A stretch of 41,981 nucleotides of DNA, taken from NCBI GenBank assembly GCA_029266615.1, contig JAQSWN010000034.1:1-41981 (forward strand), read 5' to 3'. The position numbers and the translations under genes were made by a program. A model generated the notes under the pieces. That model saw nothing but the letters and a program-made list of their open reading frames with translations, was not told the origin of the DNA and searched no databases. The stretch's first letter is position 1, and every line of letters starts with the position of its first letter. Source of the stretch: Polyangiaceae bacterium. GTDB taxonomy: Bacteria > Myxococcota_A > Polyangia > Polyangiales > Polyangiaceae. Positions 31,451-39,113 of the stretch are shown piece after piece.

Positions 31451-33082
31451 ATGGTGCGACTCATTCCCTTGGGTGGCCTCGGGGAGATCGGTATGAACTG
31501 CCTGGTGGTGGAAGACCGCGGGCGGCTCATGATCGTGGACTGCGGCGCCGCCTTTCCGGAGGACGACCTCGGGGTAGACGTCATCCACCCTGACTTCGAC
31601 TACGTGCTCCAGAACCGGGACCGGCTGGACGGCATCTTTCTGACCCACGGGCACGAAGACCACATCGGCGCGTTGCCGTACTTGCTCGGTGAGCTGGAGA
31701 CTCCGGTCTGGGGGCCCCCGCACGCGCTCGGCATGGCTCGCAAGCGGTTGCTCGAGCACGGCTTCGGCCCGAACGAGCTGGATTTTCGCACCGCGACGCC
31801 GGGAAACCGCTACGCGGTCGGGCCGTTCGAGGTGGAACCCGTGCGCGTTGCCCACTCCATCGTGGAAGCGAGCGCGCTCGCGATTCGCACGTCCGCGGGC
31901 ATCGTCTTTCACAGCGGTGACTTCAACTTCGATCCGGACCCGCCTGACGGGGAGCCAACGGACGAGGCGCGCATTCGCGAGCTCGGGGACGAAGGCATCG
32001 GCATCCTCCTCAGCGACAGCACGAACATCGACGTGCCGGAGCGCGCGGGCTCGGAGCGGAGCGTGGGCGCGGTGCTGGAGCGGCTCATCGAAGCGGCGCC
32101 GGCGCGCGTGGTCGTCGCGCTCTTCGCGAGCAACATTCAGCGGCTCATGCTGCTCGGAGAAATCGCACGCCGCACGGGTCGGAAGCTGTGTCTGCTCGGC
32201 CGCAGCCTGGACGCGCAGTCCAACATCGCGCGGGAAATCGGCCGCCTCAGCTGGCTCAGCGATCTCGTCGTCTCCGCGGACGAGGTGCGGGAGATGGATC
32301 GCAAGCGGGTGCTAGTCCTCGCTGGCGGCACGCAAGCGGAGCGGCTCTCGGCCATGCGTCGCTTGGCGGACGGCGTGCATCCCTTGCTGGAGCTCGTGCC
32401 GGGAGACACCGTCATCCTGTCGAGCCGCGTGATTCCCGGCAACGACCGCCCCGTGATCGCGATGATGAACGCGCTCTATCGCCGCGGCCTCACCGTACAC
32501 ACGCGCATCAACGAGCCGGGCGTACATACCAGCGGGCACGCTGGGCGGTCTGAGCAGCGGCGCATGCTGGAGCTGACGCGACCGCGCTGCTTCATGCCCG
32601 TGCACGGCACGCTTCACCACCTGCTGCGTCACGCAGAGCTCGCTCGCTCCGTAGGCGTGAAAGAGACCATCGTCGTAGAGAACGGCGCCGCGGTCGGCTT
32701 CGACGGCGACCGAGCTACCCGAGTGGACGAGGTACGGAGTGGTCGCGTGGCCGTCGCCATCGGCGGGGAAGTGCTGTCGCACGAAAACATGCAGCGCCGT
32801 CAAGAGCTCGCTCGCATGGGCATCGTCACGGTCGCGCTTGCGCTTTCGAGCCGCAAGTTGCTGGGCCCGCCAGTGGTCGCGACCCGCGGCATTCCCAACG
32901 TGGACGGCGACGAGCCCGCGCTGCGCAGCCTCGCGCTGGAGGCGGCGCGCGCGGTGGAGCAGTTTCGCGAAGGCCGAGGTCTGGAGCTTCCGGAGCACGT
33001 GCGCCGCACCGTGCGCCGCAAGGTCGAAGACCTCTCCGGCACGCGCCCGGTGGTCGAAGTCTCGGTCGTGCGCGTGGACTGA
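31451..33082 (+). CDS. rnj: Ribonuclease J
   Basis: A 543-residue metallo-beta-lactamase/beta-CASP nuclease, starting at the ATG at 31451 directly before R-L-I-P-L-G-G; a GTG at 31379 would add 24 residues. The metal site H-G-H-E-D-H is at 66-71, with further ligands in the H-S-G-D-F-N-F-D segment near 155. The beta-CASP motifs and the C-terminal H-V-S-G/H-T-S-G-H element follow, and D-S-T-N (about 195) is diagnostic of the family. RNase J processes rRNA and degrades mRNA with 5'-exonuclease and endonuclease activity in the cytoplasm. It is found in many Deltaproteobacteria. The length is normal. Confidence 0.93.
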   Translation: MVRLIPLGGLGEIGMNCLVVEDRGRLMIVDCGAAFPEDDLGVDVIHPDFDYVLQNRDRLDGIFLTHGHEDHIGALPYLLGELETPVWGPPHALGMARKRLLEHGFGPNELDFRTATPGNRYAVGPFEVEPVRVAHSIVEASALAIRTSAGIVFHSGDFNFDPDPPDGEPTDEARIRELGDEGIGILLSDSTNIDVPERAGSERSVGAVLERLIEAAPARVVVALFASNIQRLMLLGEIARRTGRKLCLLGRSLDAQSNIAREIGRLSWLSDLVVSADEVREMDRKRVLVLAGGTQAERLSAMRRLADGVHPLLELVPGDTVILSSRVIPGNDRPVIAMMNALYRRGLTVHTRINEPGVHTSGHAGRSEQRRMLELTRPRCFMPVHGTLHHLLRHAELARSVGVKETIVVENGAAVGFDGDRATRVDEVRSGRVAVAIGGEVLSHENMQRRQELARMGIVTVALALSSRKLLGPPVVATRGIPNVDGDEPALRSLALEAARAVEQFREGRGLELPEHVRRTVRRKVEDLSGTRPVVEVSVVRVD

Positions 33083-33091
33083 AGAGCCCGG

Positions 33092-33784
33092 CTACAGCTC
33101 GACGGCGCTGGAGCCGAGGTCACGCTCGCAGGTGACACACTTCTTCGGCACCGCGTCCTTCAGGTAGACCTGCGCGCAGTTGGGGCACAGCCGCGCGTCG
33201 CGCTCGAAGGCGATCGGTTTGTCCGTCGCAGCGCAGTGTTTGCCCGCCACTTGCACGCCTTCCAGCGTCACGAGCTCTCCGTCCGTATCTTTCGGCTCCG
33301 GCAGGCCCGTGAGCTCGCTGCGCTTCACGTTCATGACTTCCGGCAGACGCCGCGTCCCTTCGGCAAGGATCCAGGCGACGGCTTTGGGATGGGCGGCGAT
33401 CGGAATCGTGAAGGTCGCCCCCTTGCCCTTCGCGACGAGCTGCTTGCCGCTCACCTCGATGGTTTCGAGGTCGCACCAGGCCAGCCGCGTCAGCTCTGTG
33501 CCCCGCTCCAGCGCGAGGCCGGCGTCCCCGACCCGAACCGGGACCGCGCCTGCGTCCCCGAACCAAAGCGACGCACCGAGCGCGATCGCGCCACCGCCGA
33601 ACAGGAACGGCGCGTAGGCGTGCGGCTGCTCGCTGATCCATTGCCCCCAGACGCCGGCGCCCGCGGCGAGCGCGCCGAGCATGCCGACGGCGACGACGGC
33701 TCCGGAAGCGTAAGTCTGCTCGGGACTGAAACGGCGCTCTTTACGCTCTCGCTTCGCCTTCTTCTTTTTCTTGGTCTCGACCAT
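33092..33784 (-). CDS. Two-helix membrane protein with C-terminal zinc ribbon
   Basis: A 230-residue protein. The first 17 residues are almost purely Lys, Arg and Glu (K-K-K-K-K-A-K-R-E-R-K-E-R-R), followed by two membrane segments (about 25-48 and 57-80). A soluble domain of about 100 residues is next. The C-terminus carries C-P-N-C and C-V-T-C spaced by 15 residues or so, plus an earlier C-A-A-T-D, as in a zinc ribbon or rubredoxin-like knuckle. The predicted topology places the ribbon in the cytoplasm. I do not recognise the family. It is convergent with RNase J, only nine bases from its stop. Confidence 0.7.
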   Translation of the reverse strand: MVETKKKKKAKRERKERRFSPEQTYASGAVVAVGMLGALAAGAGVWGQWISEQPHAYAPFLFGGGAIALGASLWFGDAGAVPVRVGDAGLALERGTELTRLAWCDLETIEVSGKQLVAKGKGATFTIPIAAHPKAVAWILAEGTRRLPEVMNVKRSELTGLPEPKDTDGELVTLEGVQVAGKHCAATDKPIAFERDARLCPNCAQVYLKDAVPKKCVTCERDLGSSAVEL

Positions 33785-33878
33785 TTGCGGCGGCGCAGCC
33801 TAAATCAACCGGGCCCAAGCTGGCAAACCGTCTCGAAGCGTACCGGCGTCGCCCCAAACGTGAGACGCTGTCGCCGCG

Positions 33879-35222
33879 ATGTCGCGCGCCCGGGGCCGAT
33901 TCCTGCTGTTCGTGACGCCTGTCTCGGCCGTAGCGGTGGTGCTGTTGGGCGTTATTTCCGGCGGCGTCCGACCTTTTCGCTCCGCCCGGGTGTATTCGGG
34001 CCCGACGCAGGGAATAACGGACCTACGCCTGCGCGTTGAGCTGGGCGATCGTGACCGCATCGTAGAGGTGCCGGCGACCGGCGTGCCGTTCACCGTCGTC
34101 GCGTGGGCCTTCGGGCAGCGCTTGGCGAGCGCGACTGCTCGAAGCGACGAGCTCGGGAGCGCGGAGGTGTCGCTCTCCTTGCCCAAGCCCGTCGACTCGG
34201 CGCTCGAGCTCGTCGTGGAGCCAGTCAGTCACGACCAGGCGCCGCTGGCGCGCGGTTTGGTACTAGGGAGCAGGAGCGCGTTCCGCGCGCTTGCCACGCG
34301 CCGTGGCGGCTTTCAAAGGAGCACGCCCCGCGTCGGCTCTTCGGAACTCACGCTGGCAGTGGCGCCATCGCGCGGTGTGTTGGTCACGGCGCAAGGCGCT
34401 TTGGACGACGAGCTGACCATCGCGGTGTCCAGAGACGGTAGGGACGCGCGCGGAGCTCGCATCACGGTCAAGCTCGAAGGCGCGACGCCTTCCGAAACTG
34501 ACCTCGTCGGGGACGAGCGTGGTCGCGCCCGTCTGCGAATACGCGCGACCGAACCGCAAGTGCGCGTCCAGCTGCACGCCGTCTCCCCGAATGGCGGGGA
34601 GGGCAACCTCGCGGCACGGCTCGAGGTCGTTCAGGGGGCGATCCGCGCGACGAAGCGAGGTGACCGGCTCGCGCTCGAGAGCAGCGGCGCGGCCAGCGTG
34701 GCCTACGTCGGGTTCTTCGACGAAAGTCAGCGTTACGGCGGCGCGCGGGCCGCGCTGACGGGCACTGCGGACGGACATTTGGTCGGTGACCTGCCCTGGC
34801 CGTCGCACCTTTCAGCATCGCCGCTGTGGGTAGTCACCTCGAGCCAGCCGGATTTGGCGAGCCCCTCCGCAGTCGGCTGGCCCGTGGTCGGCGCCGAGAC
34901 AGAGGCACCGCAGACCTTCGACGCCCGCGAGCTGCTCCTGCTGGACGGCGCGCCCGCGGCGCGGGTCCGCGAAGAGCGACGCGCGAGACGGATTCGCTGG
35001 GTGACGGCGGGCTATGCGGCGCTCGCGCTGCTGCTCACCTGCTACCTCTTCGTACGCCGGGTGCGAGAAGCCGACGTAAACTTCGAGTCCCATTTGACGC
35101 GCTCCGGCGTGGACGAGATTCCGAGCATCGCGCCGCGCCGTCGTGGCCGCGCGGTGCTGGCTGCGGCTTGCATCGCGCTCGGCTTCGTCGTGCTCGCCGT
35201 GTTCGCGCTCCTGAAAGACTGA
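33879..35222 (+). CDS. Membrane-anchored protein with extracytoplasmic Ig/macroglobulin-like region
   Basis: A 447-residue protein with an N-terminal membrane segment (about 10-30), a long extracytoplasmic part (31-375), and two C-terminal membrane segments (about 377-393 and 425-443). The middle includes strand-rich repeats such as V-P-A-T-G-V-P-F-T-V-V-A and G-A-R-I-T-V-K-L-E-G. D-E-R-G-R-A-R-L-R-I resembles the macroglobulin-like or Big domains found in envelope proteins. A short basic cytoplasmic loop sits between the last two helices. No catalytic motif is seen. Location would be the inner membrane with most of the protein in the periplasm. Function is unknown; the domain call is a guess from pattern. 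Confidence 0.65.
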   Translation: MSRARGRFLLFVTPVSAVAVVLLGVISGGVRPFRSARVYSGPTQGITDLRLRVELGDRDRIVEVPATGVPFTVVAWAFGQRLASATARSDELGSAEVSLSLPKPVDSALELVVEPVSHDQAPLARGLVLGSRSAFRALATRRGGFQRSTPRVGSSELTLAVAPSRGVLVTAQGALDDELTIAVSRDGRDARGARITVKLEGATPSETDLVGDERGRARLRIRATEPQVRVQLHAVSPNGGEGNLAARLEVVQGAIRATKRGDRLALESSGAASVAYVGFFDESQRYGGARAALTGTADGHLVGDLPWPSHLSASPLWVVTSSQPDLASPSAVGWPVVGAETEAPQTFDARELLLLDGAPAARVREERRARRIRWVTAGYAALALLLTCYLFVRRVREADVNFESHLTRSGVDEIPSIAPRRRGRAVLAAACIALGFVVLAVFALLKD

Positions 35223-35225
35223 ACG

Positions 35226-35519
35226 TCAGTTCGCGATGCGCAGCCACTTGGGATCGACGCGGGGGCGCGCGGGGCAGAGGCCGGGGCGCAACCGGGAGTC
35301 CGCGCCCGGCACCAGACAGCGCTGCCCGAGCAGCGACGCGAAATGCGCTCGGAGAGCAGCCGGCAAGTTCGCCAAACACGTCTGAGCAAAACCGGGGTCC
35401 CGTTCGGCGCGGGCCAACAGACGCGCCCCGTTTTGCCCATAAGCCCGCTCACAGTCGGCACAAATGGTGACCTGGTCCGCGCAGGTTTGGCCACACAGGC
35501 TGCAGGTCGGCTCAGTCAT
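35226..35519 (-). CDS. Small Cys-rich putative zinc-binding protein
   Basis: A 97-residue protein starting at the ATG at 35519 (M-T-E-P-T-C); the frame runs further upstream but only across the opposite-strand region. Residues 6-23 have C-x-x-C-x-x-x-C-x-x-x-x-x-x-C-x-x-C, enough ligands for one zinc finger or a treble-clef-like knuckle. The rest is basic and Leu/Arg-rich with two more Cys. There is no signal peptide. A role in nucleic-acid or protein binding is likely in general, but no family is recognised. It is divergent from the gene at 35602 and three bases past the end of the membrane protein at 35222. Confidence 0.6.
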   Translation of the reverse strand: MTEPTCSLCGQTCADQVTICADCERAYGQNGARLLARAERDPGFAQTCLANLPAALRAHFASLLGQRCLVPGADSRLRPGLCPARPRVDPKWLRIAN

Positions 35520-35601
35520 CCTTCCGGCCAAATAACCGGCCGGAGCTGCGCCCGCCAACTTTTCGGGAGATCGGCGCAGCGGGCGGTGCGTACGAAGCAC
35601 T

Positions 35602-36519
35602 ATGACCTCGCTCCCGCTCTCGAATCGACGGCTCGCCCTACTTTCCGGCTTTGCGCTCTTGGCCGTGCTGGGCGCGGCGTCGGTTTGCAACGCCGAGACG
35701 CCGTGGCGGCGCCGGAGCTCGCCTCCGCCGGTCCCCGCCTACCGGGCCCAGTTAGAAGCGCTGGACGGCTCGACCCTGCCGACTTTCCAGCACGCCGGTA
35801 CCAGCTTCGTGCTGGGGGAGCCCGGAGAACGCTACAACGTGCGCGTCTACAATCCCACCGGAGAGCGTGTGGAAGCGGTCATCACCATCGACGGCCGCGA
35901 CGCGGTCACGGGGGAGGTCGGAGACTACGTGGCCCAACGCGGCTACCTGATCGAGCCCTGGGGCTCCGTGGTCGTCGAAGGTTTTCGTCGCAGCCTCGAC
36001 GAAGTGGCCGCGTTTCGCTTCACGGGGCGGGGCAGCAGCTACTCGGCGCGCCGCGGCACGCCGCAAAACGTGGGAGTGATCGGCGTCGCGGTGTTTCCGG
36101 AGAAGGCGCGCGCTCCGCGTCCGCTGTGGAAGGCGCGTCGCCCTGCGACGTGGGACCGCGAAGAGCGCGCTCCGTCGACCGGCGCGGGGACGCCGCCTCC
36201 TCGCAGCGCGCCCGCGCCCGCGAAGGCGGAAGCGAGCGAAGCGTATCGAGATGCCGCTCCGCAGAAACGAAAAGGCGCCGGCCCGAGCAACATCGGCACG
36301 GAGTATGGCGAGGACCAGGCAAGCAGCGTGGTGGAGGTGGCGTTCGAGCGCCGCACCCCCACCCACCCCGCGGCCGTGCTCCGCATGCGCTACGACGATT
36401 ACGAAGGGCTGCAGGCGCGGGGCGTCGACTTGTCGTCGCTCGATTATGCGTACCGGCAGCCGTCGGAGCCGGAGCCGTTCCCGTACAGCCGCAGCCGCTT
36501 CGCGCCCCCGCCTCGCTAA
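35602..36519 (+). CDS. Secreted protein of unknown function with conserved middle domain
   Basis: A 305-residue protein with a signal peptide (about 1-31, ending C-N-A-E). The core, about 60-150, reads like a compact strand-rich domain: G-E-R-Y-N-V-R-V-Y-N-P-T-G-E-R-V, then I-D-G-R-D-A-V-T-G. Y-L-I-E-P-W-G-S-V-V-V-E-G-F-R and G-V-I-G-V-A-V-F follow. From memory this pattern recurs in hypothetical secreted proteins of many Proteobacteria, but I know no name or function. A Pro/Ala/Lys-rich, low-complexity region follows (about 165-220), and a C-terminal segment with R-R-T-P-T-H-P-A-A-V-L-R-M-R-Y-D ends in P-P-P-R. It is divergent from the zinc-binding gene. Confidence 0.65.
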   Translation: MTSLPLSNRRLALLSGFALLAVLGAASVCNAETPWRRRSSPPPVPAYRAQLEALDGSTLPTFQHAGTSFVLGEPGERYNVRVYNPTGERVEAVITIDGRDAVTGEVGDYVAQRGYLIEPWGSVVVEGFRRSLDEVAAFRFTGRGSSYSARRGTPQNVGVIGVAVFPEKARAPRPLWKARRPATWDREERAPSTGAGTPPPRSAPAPAKAEASEAYRDAAPQKRKGAGPSNIGTEYGEDQASSVVEVAFERRTPTHPAAVLRMRYDDYEGLQARGVDLSSLDYAYRQPSEPEPFPYSRSRFAPPPR

Positions 36520-36540
36520 GAGCGCGCGCGCATACTGAAA

Positions 36541-36715
36541 TTTACAGGACGGGAGACGGGAGGTGGGGGAGGCGAGAATCAGGGGGTTCGCCGCGCCTTC
36601 GGCGCGCAGAGCTCCCTCCGCGCCGCCCGAGCGGAACGCCGCGACCAGGTCGCTGGCGGCAGCGCGAACCCCAAGATCCCGCTCCTGTAGCTCCCGTCTC
36701 CCGCCCCCTGTGAAT
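36541..36715. repeat. Imperfect ~175-base palindromic intergenic element
   Basis: The gap of 228 bases between the convergent stops at 36519 and 36750 is far larger than other convergent gaps here, which range from overlap to 95 bases. Its arms are complementary. CGGGAGACGGGA at 36550-36561 pairs perfectly with TCCCGTCTCCCG at 36692-36703. TTTACAGG at 36541-36548 pairs with CCTGTGAA at 36707-36714 with one mismatch. Inner GGGGTTCGC at 36583-36591 pairs perfectly with GCGAACCCC at 36664-36672. A C(TTCG)G-type hairpin sits at about 36593-36605. It could be a terminator-like structure, a small non-coding RNA or a non-autonomous mobile element. No gene is seen in it. Confidence 0.7.
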
Positions 36716-36737
36716 CTCCGCGCGGCCCGAGCGGAAC
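36625..36737. repeat. Direct repeat pair, GCCCGAGCGGAAC
   Basis: GCCCGAGCGGAAC occurs at 36625-36637 and again at 36725-36737, 100 bases apart in the same orientation. One copy lies within the palindromic element, the other just beyond its right arm. Two perfect copies of 13 bases in 230 bases suggest duplication or a repeated protein-binding sequence rather than chance. Confidence 0.55.
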
Positions 36738-36747
36738 CTGCGGGGCT

Positions 36748-38067
36748 CTAAGCGGCGGGGTCCAGCGGCTCGAAATGGTCGAAGAGCGCGGTGAGCACGC
36801 GGATCATCACCGGCACGTCGGCGCTCGCGGCCATCTCCCGGCAGCTGTGCATGCTCAGCATCGGCCCGCCCACGTCTACCGTGCGCAAACCGAGCCCCGC
36901 CGCCGCGATGGGGCCGATGGTGCTGCCGCACCCCATGTCGTTGCGGGCGACGAAATGCTGCGGCTCCACCCCGACGCGCGCGCAGGCGGCGCGGAAGCGC
37001 GCGGCGGTGGGGCCGTCCGTCGCGTAGCGCTGGTTGACGTTGAGCTTGAGCACCGGGCCCTTACCGAGCAGGGGGCGGTGCTGCTTGTCGTGCTTGTCCG
37101 GGTAGTTGGGGTGCAGCGCGTGCGCCATGTCGGCGGAGACCAAGAGCGAGCCCGCGAGCGCGCGCGCGAAGGCGTCGCTCGTCGCGGGGTAGGAGGCCGA
37201 AAGACGAGAAAGCACGGACTCCAGGAATTGGGAGCCCGCGCCGATCGCGCTCTCGCTCCCGACCTCTTCGTGATCGTAAAGAACCACGACGCGCGTCGCG
37301 TCCGCGTCGCCGGCGGCGAGCAGCGCCGAGAGGGCAGCGTGGCAAGACGTGAGGTTGTCGAGCCGCGCGGAGAAGATGAGCTCCGCGCGCGCGCCGCCGA
37401 GCGCGGGCGGCTGGGTATCGAACAGGCACAGGTCCGTCCCGCGGATCAGCTTCGGATCGATGCCCTCGCCGACGAAGGCGGCCAGACGCTCGCGCAGCTC
37501 CAGGCCGGCGCTCGGCAGCTCGAAGCCGGCCACCGGCAACAGATGGTTCTGCGCGTTGAGCTTGAGCCCGGCCGTGTTCACGTCGCGCTCCAGGTGAATC
37601 GCCAGGTTCGGCACGCGGCAGAACGCGCCTGGCAATCGGACCAGGTGCGAGGACCCGTCCTCCAACACCACGCGCCCGGCGAGACCCAGATCGCGGTCCA
37701 GCCACGTGGAGAGCAGCACGCCGCCGTACACCTCCACCGACAGCTGCTCGTAGCCGTGCGCGCTCTGCTCCGCGTGCGGTTTCAGCCGAAGGTTGGGCGA
37801 GTCCGTGTGGGCGCCGACGATCACGAACCCGGCGTCCGCGGGGGACTTTCGGCCCATGCGGAAGGCGGCGATGGAGCCGCCACCCCGGACCACGAAGCCG
37901 CGGTCCCCGGGTCCCAGGGCCCACGTCTCTCGCTCGGAAAATCGACGATAACCCGACAAAAGGAGGCGTGCCGCGACTTCCGTAACCGCATGGTAAGGGG
38001 TGGGCGCGGCCTCGATGAAAGCCAGGAGGTCCCGGGTCAGCGGATCGGCAGCGTGGTCGGGAAGCAT
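36748..38067 (-). CDS. M18 family aspartyl aminopeptidase
   Basis: This 439-residue cytoplasmic dinuclear zinc peptidase removes N-terminal acidic or other residues from peptides. The metal ligands are recognisable: V-G-A-H-T-D-S-P-N-L-R-L-K-P with His 87, then L-Y-D-H-E-E-V-G-S-E with Asp/Glu, and the C-terminal S-M-H-S-C-R-E-M near 415. Family members assemble into tetrahedral dodecamers (known for M18). The ATG at 38067 is followed by the usual amphipathic N-terminus. It is divergent from the unknown gene at 38112. The 230-base gap on its 3' side holds the palindromic element. Confidence 0.93.
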   Translation of the reverse strand: MLPDHAADPLTRDLLAFIEAAPTPYHAVTEVAARLLLSGYRRFSERETWALGPGDRGFVVRGGGSIAAFRMGRKSPADAGFVIVGAHTDSPNLRLKPHAEQSAHGYEQLSVEVYGGVLLSTWLDRDLGLAGRVVLEDGSSHLVRLPGAFCRVPNLAIHLERDVNTAGLKLNAQNHLLPVAGFELPSAGLELRERLAAFVGEGIDPKLIRGTDLCLFDTQPPALGGARAELIFSARLDNLTSCHAALSALLAAGDADATRVVVLYDHEEVGSESAIGAGSQFLESVLSRLSASYPATSDAFARALAGSLLVSADMAHALHPNYPDKHDKQHRPLLGKGPVLKLNVNQRYATDGPTAARFRAACARVGVEPQHFVARNDMGCGSTIGPIAAAGLGLRTVDVGGPMLSMHSCREMAASADVPVMIRVLTALFDHFEPLDPAA

Positions 38068-38111
38068 GGCTCCACTATACTCCGGCGTCCCGCGCTGCCG
38101 CCTCCTTCCTC

Positions 38112-39113
38112 ATGTTCACACCCGACTGCCAGGTCTTCGATTTCGACGCGCAGGATTGGCTCCGCCTGCCGGACTTGTTCCGACAAGCCGCGCCCACAAA
38201 GTCGCCGGGGGTGCGCACCGGTGGCGGCATCCTCGCCGTGCGGGACGGTCAGCGCATCGTGAAGGTGACCTCCACGCTACGTGGCCGTTTGCCACCACCT
38301 GCCTCCGGGCACGCCTCCGCGGAAGCGCTGGCCGCCGAGCACGACGGCACCTTCGCGGTCGTGCTGTCCATCACGGCCCTCGAGCAATTCGGCGATCGCT
38401 TCGCGCAGCGACTCTCGCGCGGGCAGCTCTTCCACGCGCAGATGGAAGCGTTCGTGGAGGCGATGCGTGAGCTCGAGCGCGAGGGGGAAGTGGAGCTCTG
38501 GCCGACGCCGTTCTCGCAGTGGCCCATCCCCACGGAGCGCGCTTTCGCGAGCGCGCTGGACTTGCTCTGTCCCGACGGCAAATGCATGGTCGTGGGTGCG
38601 TTCGACGGCGGCGAGCTTTACACGGCGCTCTGCCTGCGCCGACGCGGCACCGCGTTCGACGCCATCATGGGCCCAGACCGAGTGCGTCAGGACATGGGCC
38701 TCCTGTCCGGAGACTTCTCACGCGACTACCGCTACTTGGGGGCCGCGGTCGAAGCGCGCTTGGGACCGGTAGCGGTGGGCTGCTACGGAGAGCTCTCCAC
38801 ATTTCGCAGCCTGGCGCGCGAGCCGGGACCGGGCGCCTGGGCGAGCGCGGTAGCGGGGCGGGACATCGTGCTCACGCCCGTAACGGTGGGGCTCGCGGTG
38901 CCGCTCGGCGTGGACGCGGGGCGTGCGGCGTTGTCCATGGCCAAAGGCCTCGTGAGCCGGCTGGGGATCTTCGGCGGCGTCACCGCGCCGAGCACGTTCG
39001 GCATCGGCGCGCGCATCGAACGAGCGTACGCGCTGGTCGAAGGCGACGTCCGGCGTTACCTCGGCTTCGATCCGTGGCGCGTCCTCTCGCATTGGTTTCG
39101 GGTGCAACCTTGA
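38112..39113 (+). CDS. Protein of unknown function, first of a coupled trio
   Basis: A 333-residue soluble protein without signal peptide or membrane segment. The region 145-215 has the clearest internal signature: L-C-P-D-G-K-C-M-V-V-G-A-F-D-G-G-E-L-Y-T-A and R-Q-D-M-G-L-L-S-G-D-F-S-R-D-Y-R. A glycine-rich end with G-I-F-G-G-V-T-A-P follows. I do not recognise a named family. Its stop overlaps the start of the NtrY-like kinase (TTGA, with TTG as the kinase start), so the two are probably translationally coupled, and the kinase overlaps the TlpA-like gene in turn. This suggests a function with the kinase, perhaps in its regulation, but nothing in the sequence proves it. Confidence 0.7.
   Translation: MFTPDCQVFDFDAQDWLRLPDLFRQAAPTKSPGVRTGGGILAVRDGQRIVKVTSTLRGRLPPPASGHASAEALAAEHDGTFAVVLSITALEQFGDRFAQRLSRGQLFHAQMEAFVEAMRELEREGEVELWPTPFSQWPIPTERAFASALDLLCPDGKCMVVGAFDGGELYTALCLRRRGTAFDAIMGPDRVRQDMGLLSGDFSRDYRYLGAAVEARLGPVAVGCYGELSTFRSLAREPGPGAWASAVAGRDIVLTPVTVGLAVPLGVDAGRAALSMAKGLVSRLGIFGGVTAPSTFGIGARIERAYALVEGDVRRYLGFDPWRVLSHWFRVQP

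Noticed and set aside
36775..38262. A 495-codon plus-strand open frame across the M18 aminopeptidase
   Set aside because: It is an antisense shadow of the aminopeptidase and runs on into another reading frame of the next gene.
38519..39109. N-terminal extension of the NtrY-like kinase
   Set aside because: It reads through the upstream gene in another frame. The TTG at 39110 precedes the first membrane segment and overlaps the upstream stop.
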